DNA of 64,000 bases from Lysobacter sp. ISL-50 (GTDB lineage: Bacteria > Pseudomonadota > Gammaproteobacteria > Xanthomonadales > Xanthomonadaceae). Shown in pieces: positions 57,619-64,000 of this stretch. The position numbers and the translations under genes were made by a program. The stretch is taken from contig NZ_JAGGRI010000029.1 in assembly GCF_018612875.1 (NCBI RefSeq), positions 1 through 64,000 of the forward strand. Direction: 5' to 3'. Below the pieces are notes generated by a model, which ran no database searches, was not told where the DNA came from, and saw nothing but the letters and a program-made list of their open reading frames with translations. The first letter of the stretch is position 1. Each line of letters begins with the position of its first letter.

Positions 57619-58380
57619 ATGATGCGCAGCGGCAATCCCGCATTGAAGGAATCCACCTTCCTCGACCTCGGCACCGGCACCGTGGTGCGCGGCGGCGATC
57701 AGGTGATGACCCTGAACGGTACGGTCAACAAGACCGGCTTCCTGCTCCTGCTGACGGTGCTTACCGCGTCCTTCGCCTGGAGCCAGGTGCAGATCACCGA
57801 ACAGGGCGTGGTCGGCGGGGCGCCGTACCTGTGGGGCGGCGCGATCGGCGGCCTGATCCTGGCCCTGATCACCACCTTCAAGAAGACCTGGGCGCCGGTG
57901 ACCGCGCCGTTGTACGCGCTGGTCGAGGGCTTCTTTCTCGGCGCGGTTTCCTCGATCTTCGAAGCGCGCTTTCCGGGCATCGTGATCCAGGCAGTGATGC
58001 TGACCTTCGGCACCTTGTTCGCGCTGCTGGCCGCCTACCGCACGGGCCTGATCAAGGCAACGGAGAACTTCAAGCTCGGCGTGGTCGCGGCCACCGGCGG
58101 CATCGCCCTGCTCTATCTGGCGTCGATCGTGCTGCGGATGTTCAACATCAACATTCCGTACATCCACGACTCGGGGATCATCGGGATCGGTTTCAGCCTG
58201 TTCGTCGTCGTAGTCGCCGCGCTTAACTTGGTGCTGGACTTCGACTTCATCGAAACCGGCGTCGAGCAAGGCGCGCCGAAGTACATGGAGTGGTACGGCG
58301 CGTTCGGCCTGATGGTCACGCTGGTGTGGCTGTACATCGAGTTCCTGCGCCTGCTGTCGAAGCTGCAGTCGCGCAACTGA
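57619..58380 (+). CDS. Bax inhibitor-1/YccA family membrane protein
   Basis: A 253-residue inner-membrane protein with about seven hydrophobic segments between residues 37 and 248. It has the family pattern: N-terminal MRSGNPALKESTF, VNKTGFLLLLTVLTASFAW, YALVEGFFLGAVSSIFE, NLVLDFDFIETGVEQGAPKYMEWYGAFGLMVTLVWLYIEFLRLL. The bacterial subfamily is poorly characterised; some members conduct calcium. AAAAGGAG at 57603-57610 supports the start at 57619 (an adjacent second ATG is possible). It is monocistronic with a terminator. Confidence 0.93.
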   Translation: MMRSGNPALKESTFLDLGTGTVVRGGDQVMTLNGTVNKTGFLLLLTVLTASFAWSQVQITEQGVVGGAPYLWGGAIGGLILALITTFKKTWAPVTAPLYALVEGFFLGAVSSIFEARFPGIVIQAVMLTFGTLFALLAAYRTGLIKATENFKLGVVAATGGIALLYLASIVLRMFNINIPYIHDSGIIGIGFSLFVVVVAALNLVLDFDFIETGVEQGAPKYMEWYGAFGLMVTLVWLYIEFLRLLSKLQSRN

Positions 58381-58400
58381 CGGCTCGATCGACATGCGAC

Positions 58401-58429
58401 GAAAAAGGGCGCCATCGGCGCCCTTTTTC
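58401..58429. terminator. Intrinsic terminator after the Bax-inhibitor-1-like gene
   Basis: GAAAAAGGGCGCC-ATC-GGCGCCCTTTTTC: a perfect stem with T-run, 20 bases after the stop, able to act on both strands. Confidence 0.92.
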
Positions 58430-58477
58430 TTTGCGCGCGGCGGCGCGGGCCGATGCGGATAGCGCCCGCCAGAAACG

Positions 58478-58503
58478 ACGACGGCGCCCGAAGGCGCCGT
58501 CGT
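58478..58503 (-). terminator. Stem-loop after rsfS
   Basis: ACGACGGCGCC-TTCG-GGCGCCGTCGT: a perfect 11-bp stem with a stable tetraloop, 28 bases after the rsfS stop; only a weak T-tail (CGTTTC) follows. Confidence 0.65.
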
Positions 58504-58531
58504 GGGTGGCGTGCGAAACGCGCCGGACGGA

Positions 58532-58966
58532 TCAGAAGCGATCTTCGTCGTCGGTCTCGAACTTGCCTTCGTAGCCTTCCGGCGGCGGCGGCTGGTCGCC
58601 GACCGTCCACAGGCGCTCGAGTGCATAGAACTCGCGCACGCGCGGCAGCATGACGTGCACGACCACGTCGCCGAGGTCGACCAGCACCCATTCGGCCTCG
58701 CGCTCGCCTTCCACGCCCAGCGGCATGACGTCGAGATTCTTCGCGAATTTGACGACTTCGTTGGCGATCGACTTGACGTGGCGGGTCGAGGTGCCGGAGG
58801 CGACGACCATGAAATCGGTAACGCTGCTCTTGCCGCGCACATCGATTTCGACGACATCCTTGGCCTTGAGTTCTTCGACCGCAGCGTGGACCGTCTTGAG
58901 CAGGAGTTCGATCGGCGGCGGCGGGTTCGGCAGCTGGGTCTTGATGACTTGGGCTTGACTGGTCAA
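58532..58966 (-). CDS. rsfS: Ribosomal silencing factor RsfS
   Basis: A 144-residue protein of the Iojap/RsfS family. It binds L14 on the 50S subunit and blocks subunit joining in stationary phase. KAKDVVEIDVRGKSSVTDFMVVASGTSTRHVKSIANEVV is the core. A 30-residue acidic and Pro-containing tail follows (GDQPPPPEGYEGKFETDDEDRF). I propose the TTG at 58966 as start: the only upstream ATG (59020) lies before a TATAAT box, so an mRNA from that promoter would not contain it. rlmH, the usual neighbour, is not adjacent; nadD lies upstream. Confidence 0.9.
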   Translation of the reverse strand: MTSQAQVIKTQLPNPPPPIELLLKTVHAAVEELKAKDVVEIDVRGKSSVTDFMVVASGTSTRHVKSIANEVVKFAKNLDVMPLGVEGEREAEWVLVDLGDVVVHVMLPRVREFYALERLWTVGDQPPPPEGYEGKFETDDEDRF

Positions 58967-59002
58967 GAGGATGCGGCTCGTTAATGCGGGAGATGTGCCG
59001 GG

Positions 59003-59008
59003 ATTATA
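59003..59008 (-). promoter_or_regulatory. -10 element upstream of rsfS
   Basis: TATAAT on the minus strand in the context GGTATAATCCCGGC, 36 bases before the proposed TTG start. The -35 region (CACGCT at 17 bases) is poor. The same TATAATCCCG block precedes frr. Confidence 0.5.
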
Positions 59009-59096
59009 CCGAAGGGCCATGCGACAGCGTGCGGATCGCGCGGCACAGACGCGCGGGCCCGGATCGGGCGCCCCTGAGACGGCCCAGAACGGCCGC

Positions 59097-59753
59097 TCAG
59101 ACTACCGCTCCGCGCTGGATCGGCACCCCGTACAAACCATGGCGTTCGATGTAGGCGGCCACCGGCGCCGGCACGAACGGCTGCCAGGCCTGTCCGGCGG
59201 CGATCAACTGGCGGACCTGGCTGGCCGATTCGGCGTACAGCGGCTGATGGAGGCGATAGACCCGCCCGGCCGGGGCGCCGCGCAACGCGTCCACTTCGGC
59301 CGTCTCGCGATTGGCTGCGATGGCTTCGACACGCTCGCTGTCGAGCGGGCTGCCGGGACGTTCGGCGACGACGAAATGGGCCAGTTCGAACAAGGCCTGC
59401 CATTCGCGCCATTTGGGCAGATCGAGAAAGCTGTCGGCGCCGACCAGCAGCGCCAGCGGTTGCCCGGGGCCGACTTCGGCGCGGATTTCGCGCAGGGTCT
59501 CGACGCTGTAGGACGGGCCGTCGCGGCGCAGTTCGCGGCGATCGACGACCAGATCGGGTTCGCCCGCCACGGCCAGGTCCAGCATCCGCGCGCGATGCTC
59601 GGCGCTGGCGCCGGGCGGCGCGCGATGCGGCGGATCGGCGGCCGGCATCAGCCGCACCCGCGCGGCCAGCGCGTCGCGCGCGGCGCGGGCGATGGCCAGA
59701 TGGCCGTCGTGGATCGGATCGAAGGTGCCGCCGTAGAAAACGAGCAGACTCAT
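59097..59753 (-). CDS. nadD: Nicotinate-nucleotide adenylyltransferase
   Basis: A 218-residue enzyme that joins ATP and nicotinate mononucleotide to give deamido-NAD in NAD synthesis. The nucleotidyltransferase motif GGTFDPIHDGH (HxGH, residues 8-18) is present, as is the C-terminal SASQVRQLIAAGQ that corresponds to the SSTxxR motif. GADSFLDLPKWREWQALFELAHFVVAERPG matches the substrate region. It lies 13 bases after holA on the same strand, so the two are co-transcribed. Confidence 0.96.
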   Translation of the reverse strand: MSLLVFYGGTFDPIHDGHLAIARAARDALAARVRLMPAADPPHRAPPGASAEHRARMLDLAVAGEPDLVVDRRELRRDGPSYSVETLREIRAEVGPGQPLALLVGADSFLDLPKWREWQALFELAHFVVAERPGSPLDSERVEAIAANRETAEVDALRGAPAGRVYRLHQPLYAESASQVRQLIAAGQAWQPFVPAPVAAYIERHGLYGVPIQRGAVV

Positions 59754-59766
59754 GGCGCAGCGCGGC

Positions 59767-60813
59767 TCAGACGGCCGAAACCGAGAGCAGCCGCAGCGCG
59801 CGCGGTTCGGCCACCGCCAGCAGCAGGCGTTCCAGCGCCACCCAGGCGTCGCCGGCTTCGCGGCCCTTGGCCATGCGATCGACCCGGCCGGCCTGGGCCA
59901 GCAGGCCTTCCCAGCGGCGCGCGTCGTGGCGCTGCAGGGCGCGGCGGTACATGGGCTGCTTGGAGTCCCAGATCCGCTGCGCCTTGAATTCCGAAGCGAT
60001 ATTGCCGCCGCGCGCGGCGACCCGCGCCAGCGCGGCGGTGCGCTGCAGTTCCATCACCACCATGCCGAGCAGAGCCGGCACCGCTTCGCCCTCGGCGCGC
60101 AGGCCGGCGAGCATGCGCGAGACTTGCGCGCCCTGCCCGTTCATGGCCGCGTCCAGCACCCGGAACACGTCGAAGCGCGCGGCATCGGCGACCAGGGCCT
60201 GCATGCGATCGACGGTAAGCGTTTCGCCATCGGACAACAGCGCGAGCTTGTCCACTTCCTGCGCCGCGGCAAGCAGATTGCCCTCGACCCGGTCGGCCAG
60301 GCTCTGCACCGCGTCGCGCTCGGCGCGCAGGCCGCGCGCGCGCAGGCGGCGTTCGATCCAGTCCGGCAGTTCGTGCGGCTTTACCGCCCAGGCCACGGCC
60401 ACATGCCCGACCTTGGCTACGTTTTCGCTCCACTTGCCGCCGTGTTGCTTGCTCCATTCGCCGGCGGTGATCAGCAGGCTGACATCGCCGGGCGGATCGG
60501 CGCAGAAGTCGCTGATGACCTCGGCGCCTTCCTTGCCCGGCTTGCCGGTGGGCAGGCGCAGTTCCAGCAGGCGCCGGCTGGCGAACAGGCTGGGGGCGCG
60601 GAACGAGGCCGACATCGCGTTCCAGTCGGGCTCGCGCTGATTGCCTTCGGCTTCGAAGATTTCGCGTTCGGCGATGCCCTGCTTGCGCGCGGATGCGCGC
60701 ACCGCGTCGGCGGCTTCGAGCACGCGCAGCGGTTCCGGGCCGGCGATCAGGTAGACCGGACGCAGCGCTTCCTGGTCGAGCTGGGCGAGCAGGCGCTCGG
60801 GGGTGAGTTCCAT
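59767..60813 (-). CDS. holA: DNA polymerase III delta subunit
   Basis: A 348-residue clamp-loader subunit that opens the beta sliding clamp. The AAA+-like fold has a degenerate P-loop, as in all delta subunits. YLIAGPEPLRVLEAADAVR near residue 20 and FASRRLLELRLPTGKPGKEG, with EGNLLAAAQEVDKLALLS further on, are typical. The length is close to E. coli HolA (343). It sits between lptE and nadD, the conserved order leuS-lptE-holA-nadD-rsfS. Confidence 0.95.
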   Translation of the reverse strand: MELTPERLLAQLDQEALRPVYLIAGPEPLRVLEAADAVRASARKQGIAEREIFEAEGNQREPDWNAMSASFRAPSLFASRRLLELRLPTGKPGKEGAEVISDFCADPPGDVSLLITAGEWSKQHGGKWSENVAKVGHVAVAWAVKPHELPDWIERRLRARGLRAERDAVQSLADRVEGNLLAAAQEVDKLALLSDGETLTVDRMQALVADAARFDVFRVLDAAMNGQGAQVSRMLAGLRAEGEAVPALLGMVVMELQRTAALARVAARGGNIASEFKAQRIWDSKQPMYRRALQRHDARRWEGLLAQAGRVDRMAKGREAGDAWVALERLLLAVAEPRALRLLSVSAV

Positions 60814-60860
60814 GGCGGCAGGCTAGCGCCGGCGGGACGGATGCGGCGGACGCGAGCGGC

Positions 60861-61370
60861 TCAACGCCGTTCGCTGACCGCGCCGACCCGGCGCAGCACC
60901 GCGGCGCTCATCTCGCGGCGCATTTCGCGCATCAGGATTTCGCGCTCGCCTTCGGTGCCGATGGCGTTGGTCGGGTTGGACACGTAGTCGCGCGACAGCT
61001 CGATGCTCTGGCGCGGGACCAGCGCCTTGCCGTCGGCCTTGCGCAGCTCGAACACCACCGCGTAGCGCAGGCTGTATTCCTGCACGCGGCCGAGCTCGTC
61101 GAGCGCGGCCGGGGTATCGCCCCAGCGCTCGGACAACAGGTCGAGGACGGCGACTTCGCTCGAGTCCGGCTGCGCCGGCACCGCGCCCGCGCGGGTCAGG
61201 GCCTGGGCCAGCGATTCGGCCAGCGGGCTGTAGCGGTCGGCCGAGACCACCCGCACCGGACCGAGATCGGGCGGCAGGACCAGGGCTTGGCGCAGCTGGA
61301 ATCCGCAGGCCGACAGGGTCAGCACGAGCGCGGCGAGCGAGGTGCGGGTAAGAAGGGAGCGAGGAGTCAT
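60861..61370 (-). CDS. lptE: LPS-assembly lipoprotein LptE
   Basis: A 169-residue outer-membrane lipoprotein that plugs the LptD barrel and helps insert LPS. The signal peptide has the lipobox LSAC with lipidated Cys22, followed by GFQLRQALVLPPDLGPVRVVS, the usual LptE start of the mature protein. ELSRDYVSNPTNAIGTEGEREILMREMRREM matches the conserved C-terminal helix. It links this operon functionally to the lipid A genes at 11.5-15.7 kb and to bamA. Confidence 0.95.
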   Translation of the reverse strand: MTPRSLLTRTSLAALVLTLSACGFQLRQALVLPPDLGPVRVVSADRYSPLAESLAQALTRAGAVPAQPDSSEVAVLDLLSERWGDTPAALDELGRVQEYSLRYAVVFELRKADGKALVPRQSIELSRDYVSNPTNAIGTEGEREILMREMRREMSAAVLRRVGAVSERR

Positions 61371-61521
61371 GGGCGAAGTCTGGACGAGGCGGCTGCGGGC
61401 ATCAATAGGAAGACTGAACCGTGCAGGGCCCGAACGATGCGAAGCGGCGCGGCGATGCGCGCGGGATCACGCCGAGGCTGCGAGGCCGGCGACGACGCGC
61501 ACAGATCGCGCGCAACGCCGG

Positions 61522-62196
61522 TCAGTAGCGCAGTTCGTACCCGGCGAACAGGTCCTGCGCGCTCTGCGCGCCCGGCAGCGCCAGCACGCGCTGGTACCAG
61601 GCCGCGAGCGCCGGCCAGCGCTGCGCCCAGGACTGCATGGCGACGCCGGCGTCCTGCGCCCAAGGCTCTTGCGTGAAGCACAGATAGCCCATGCAGGCCA
61701 CATCGGCGATGGTCGGCGCCGGCCCGGCCAGCCACGGCGTCAGGCTCAGCTGCTGCTGCAGGCGGTCGAGGTCGGCGACGGAGCGGCGGTCGTACCACGC
61801 CAGCACGGCCGGGTCGTAACTGCCGAACTGGCGGCCGTAGCGCGAATGGGCGAGGTTGAGGCTGATGCGGTTGGCTTCCCACGACAGCCATTCGCGCACG
61901 TGCAGCCGCTGCCCGGTGTCGGCGCCGTCGAGGCGGCGTGCGCCCTCGCCCAGGGCGTCCTGACGGGTGGCGAGGTAATCCAGGATCACGTTGGACTGGC
62001 ACAGCACCAGGTCGTCGATCAGCAGCACCGGGATTTCGCCGTGCGCGGCGAGGTCGCGGAATTCCTGCGAACGCTGGTCGCGCGGGATGCGGATGTTGAC
62101 GTGGCGCTGCTCGAAGTCGATGCCGAGCAGGCGCAGGGCGAGTGCGGCTTTGTAACTGAAGCCGGAGTCGGGGTGGCAGTAGAGGATGGCGGGCAT
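61522..62196 (-). CDS. Glutathione S-transferase family protein
   Basis: A 224-residue protein with an N-terminal thioredoxin-like domain (ILYCHPDSGFSYKAALALRLLGIDFEQRHVNI, then GEIPVLLIDDLVLCQSNVILDYLA, the glutathione-binding cis-Pro and ES-like loop) and an all-helical C-terminal domain (APTIADVACMGYLCF). The catalytic residue may be Ser or Tyr near residue 13; the class is uncertain. It lies between leuS and lptE, an intruder in an otherwise conserved operon, and a palindromic repeat separates it from leuS. Confidence 0.88.
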   Translation of the reverse strand: MPAILYCHPDSGFSYKAALALRLLGIDFEQRHVNIRIPRDQRSQEFRDLAAHGEIPVLLIDDLVLCQSNVILDYLATRQDALGEGARRLDGADTGQRLHVREWLSWEANRISLNLAHSRYGRQFGSYDPAVLAWYDRRSVADLDRLQQQLSLTPWLAGPAPTIADVACMGYLCFTQEPWAQDAGVAMQSWAQRWPALAAWYQRVLALPGAQSAQDLFAGYELRY

Positions 62197-62224
62197 GGGG
62201 GGCTCGATTGAGATTTGGGGCGAA

Positions 62225-62361
62225 GAGCGAATCCCCCCTGCCCCCCTTTTTCAAAGGGGGGATGCTTCGGGTGGGTGTGGTGCGATCTGGGTGGGATGTC
62301 GTGCCGCAACACCGTGCTTGTCTTCCCCCTTTGAAAAAGGGGGACCGAGGGGGATTCGCTC
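62225..62361. repeat. Inverted-repeat element, CCCCTTTTTCAAAGGGG family, copy C
   Basis: A 137-bp element between leuS and the GST gene. The left arm GAGCGAATCCCCCCTGCC...GGGGGG and right arm CCCCCTTTGAAAAAGGGGG...GGGGGATTCGCTC are inverse complements with a few mismatches, separated by about 55 unrelated bases. Outer ends GAGCGAATCC are shared with copy A's right end. Confidence 0.85.
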
Positions 62362-62375
62362 TCCCGCCCCGCAGC

Positions 62376-64000
62376 TTACGAAGCAACGATATTGACGATC
62401 TTCCCCGGCACCACGATCACCTTGCGCACGGTCAGCCCTCCCATGTACTTGACCACGTTCGGCTCGGCCAGCGCCAAGCGCTCGACCTCGTCCTTGGGCA
62501 GATTCACCGCGACCTCGATGGTCCCGCGCAGCTTGCCGTTGACCTGCACCGCCAGCGTCGCCGAATCGCGCGTCAGCGCCGACGCATCGGCCTGCGGGAA
62601 CGCCAGGTCTTCCAGCAAGGTCTCGCCGTGCCCCAGCACCTGCCACAGCGCGTGGCTGGTGTGCGGGGTGATCGGGTTGAGCAGCAGCACGATCGCCGTC
62701 AAGGCTTCCTGACGCAGCGCGCGGCCGTTGCCGCTGGCGTCGTCGAACTTGGACAGGTGATTGTGCAGTTCCATCACCGCGGCGATCGCGGTGTTGAAGC
62801 TGTGGCGATGGCCGTAATCGTTGCCGACCTTCTGGATCGCTTCGTGCAACTGCCGACGCAGGACCTTCTGCGCGGGGTCCAGCGCCGTCAGGTCGAGCGC
62901 CGGCGCGGCGCCGTCGGCGACGTGCTTGTGCACCGACACCCACACGCGGCGCAAGAACCGCGCCATGCCTTCGACGCCGGCTTCGTTCCACTCCAGCGAC
63001 TGGTCCGGCGGCGCGGCGAACATCGAGAACAGGCGCACGGTGTCGGCGCCGAACTTGCCGACCATCAACTGCGGATCGACGCCGTTGTTCTTCGACTTCG
63101 ACATTTTCTCGGTGCCGCCGATCTCGACCGGCAGACCATCCGCCTTGAGCGTGGCGGCGACAATCCGGCCTCGCTCATCGCGAGTCAAATCCAGATCGGC
63201 GGGGTTGAACCATTCTTCCGAACCCTTCGATCCGCGGTAGAACGCATCCGCGATCACCATGCCCTGGGTCATCAGGTTGATCGCCGGCTCATCGCTGTTC
63301 ACCAGCCCCTGATCGCGCATGAGCTTGTGATAGAAGCGGAAGTACATCAGGTGCAGGATCGCGTGCTCGATGCCGCCGATGTATTGATCCACCGGGGTCC
63401 AGTACTTGGCGCGCTCGTCCACCTGCTGGGCCGCGCCCGGCGAGGTGTAGCGGGCGTAGTACCAGCTCGACTCCATGAAGGTGTCGAAGGTGTCGGTCTC
63501 GCGCTCGGCCGCGCCGCCGCAGTTCGGGCAGGTGGTCTTGCGCCACTGCGGGTCGGCCTTGATCGGCGAGGCCACGCCGCTGAATTCCACGTCTTCCGGC
63601 AGCACCACCGGCAACTGGTCTTCCGGCACCGGCACGTCGCCGCACTTGGCGCACAGGATCACCGGGATCGGGCAGCCCCAATAACGCTGGCGGCTCACGC
63701 CCCAGTCGCGCAGACGGAAGTTGACCCGGCGGTTGCCGCGGCCTTCGGCTTCGAACCGCGCCGCCAGCGCATCGAGCGACTGCTGGAAATCCATGCCGTC
63801 GTATTCGCCGGAATTGACCAGCCAGCCGCGCTCGGTCCACGGACCTTGTTCCTGGATCGAATTCTGGAACTCCTCGACCACCTGCACCGCGGCGCTGGTT
63901 TCGTACACGTCCAGCGACGGCGCGCTGCCCAGCGCGCTGCTCATCGGGTCCTTGTGCCTGGCCATGTCGCCGGCGATTTCCGCCAGCGCGTCGCGCACCG
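62376..64000 (-). CDS. leuS: Leucyl-tRNA synthetase, C-terminal part (start outside window)
   Basis: The window holds the last 540 or so codons of a class Ia synthetase that charges tRNA-Leu. KMSKS occurs in GGTEKMSKSKNNGVDPQ. The reading frame includes the end of the CP1 editing region, a Cys pair region (CAKCGD and CPNCGG), the anticodon-binding domain (FLRRVWVSVHKHV...) and the C-terminal domain ending VRKVIVVPGKIVNIVAS. The N-terminal Rossmann fold with HIGH lies beyond 64000. The cognate tRNA-Leu(TAG) is also in the window. Confidence 0.97.
   Translation of the reverse strand, partial: VRDALAEIAGDMARHKDPMSSALGSAPSLDVYETSAAVQVVEEFQNSIQEQGPWTERGWLVNSGEYDGMDFQQSLDALAARFEAEGRGNRRVNFRLRDWGVSRQRYWGCPIPVILCAKCGDVPVPEDQLPVVLPEDVEFSGVASPIKADPQWRKTTCPNCGGAAERETDTFDTFMESSWYYARYTSPGAAQQVDERAKYWTPVDQYIGGIEHAILHLMYFRFYHKLMRDQGLVNSDEPAINLMTQGMVIADAFYRGSKGSEEWFNPADLDLTRDERGRIVAATLKADGLPVEIGGTEKMSKSKNNGVDPQLMVGKFGADTVRLFSMFAAPPDQSLEWNEAGVEGMARFLRRVWVSVHKHVADGAAPALDLTALDPAQKVLRRQLHEAIQKVGNDYGHRHSFNTAIAAVMELHNHLSKFDDASGNGRALRQEALTAIVLLLNPITPHTSHALWQVLGHGETLLEDLAFPQADASALTRDSATLAVQVNGKLRGTIEVAVNLPKDEVERLALAEPNVVKYMGGLTVRKVIVVPGKIVNIVAS

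Overview
The window is a GC-rich (roughly 65-70 percent by eye) bacterial chromosome segment made almost entirely of housekeeping genes. Gene content, gene order (frr-uppS-cdsA-dxr-rseP-bamA-lpxD-fabZ-lpxA-lpxB-rnhB-dnaE-accA, and tRNA-Leu-tig-clpP-clpX-lon-hupB-tRNA-Val-tRNA-Asp-ppiD) and the abundance of palindromic intergenic repeats point to a gammaproteobacterium of the Xanthomonadaceae, most likely Lysobacter or a close relative. That assignment comes from memory of the families and their gene order; no database was searched. No rRNA, prophage, transposase, CRISPR array or secondary-metabolite cluster was seen.

Left part (1-26.5 kb, mostly + strand): a BlaI-type repressor and an M56 (BlaR1-like) peptidase on the minus strand, a CDF metal exporter, then a long envelope and lipid block: frr, uppS, cdsA, dxr, rseP, bamA, lpxD, fabZ, lpxA, a cysteine-cluster protein of unknown function, lpxB, rnhB, a DUF1232-like protein, dnaE and accA. 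It ends with an Old Yellow Enzyme (minus), tilS, xseB and ispA. These genes supply undecaprenyl carrier, CDP-diacylglycerol, isoprenoid precursors, lipid A, outer-membrane assembly and DNA synthesis.

Middle (26.5-46 kb, mostly - strand): a small membrane protein, a DUF1501/DUF1800 pair, pmbA with divergent yjgA, then tldD-yhdP-rng-maf in the order seen next to mreBCD in enterobacteria. A SIMPL-domain protein, a small Pro-rich ORF, a TonB-like protein, rlmH, a small membrane protein and ppiD follow.

Right part (46-64 kb, mostly - strand): tRNA-Asp, a second tRNA-Asp copy with a 21-nt deletion, tRNA-Val, hupB, lon, clpX, clpP, tig and tRNA-Leu (the protein quality-control block, with heat-shock-like promoters before lon and clpP). 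Then come proline iminopeptidase, a secreted metallopeptidase, tRNA-Lys/His/Arg/Pro, a Bax-inhibitor-1 family protein, and rsfS-nadD-holA-lptE-GST-leuS (leuS runs off the end).

The least ordinary feature is the repeat landscape. At least five families of inverted repeat occur between genes, and two have entered essential or conserved coding sequences in frame: a 31-bp-arm hairpin inside dnaE, and a REP-derived sequence expanded to six 18-bp units inside yhdP. I found no convincing new defence or biosynthetic system. The best leads are these protein-coding repeats, the decayed tRNA-Asp copy, a nested three-stem element after ppiD, and the cysteine-cluster gene embedded in the lipid A operon.
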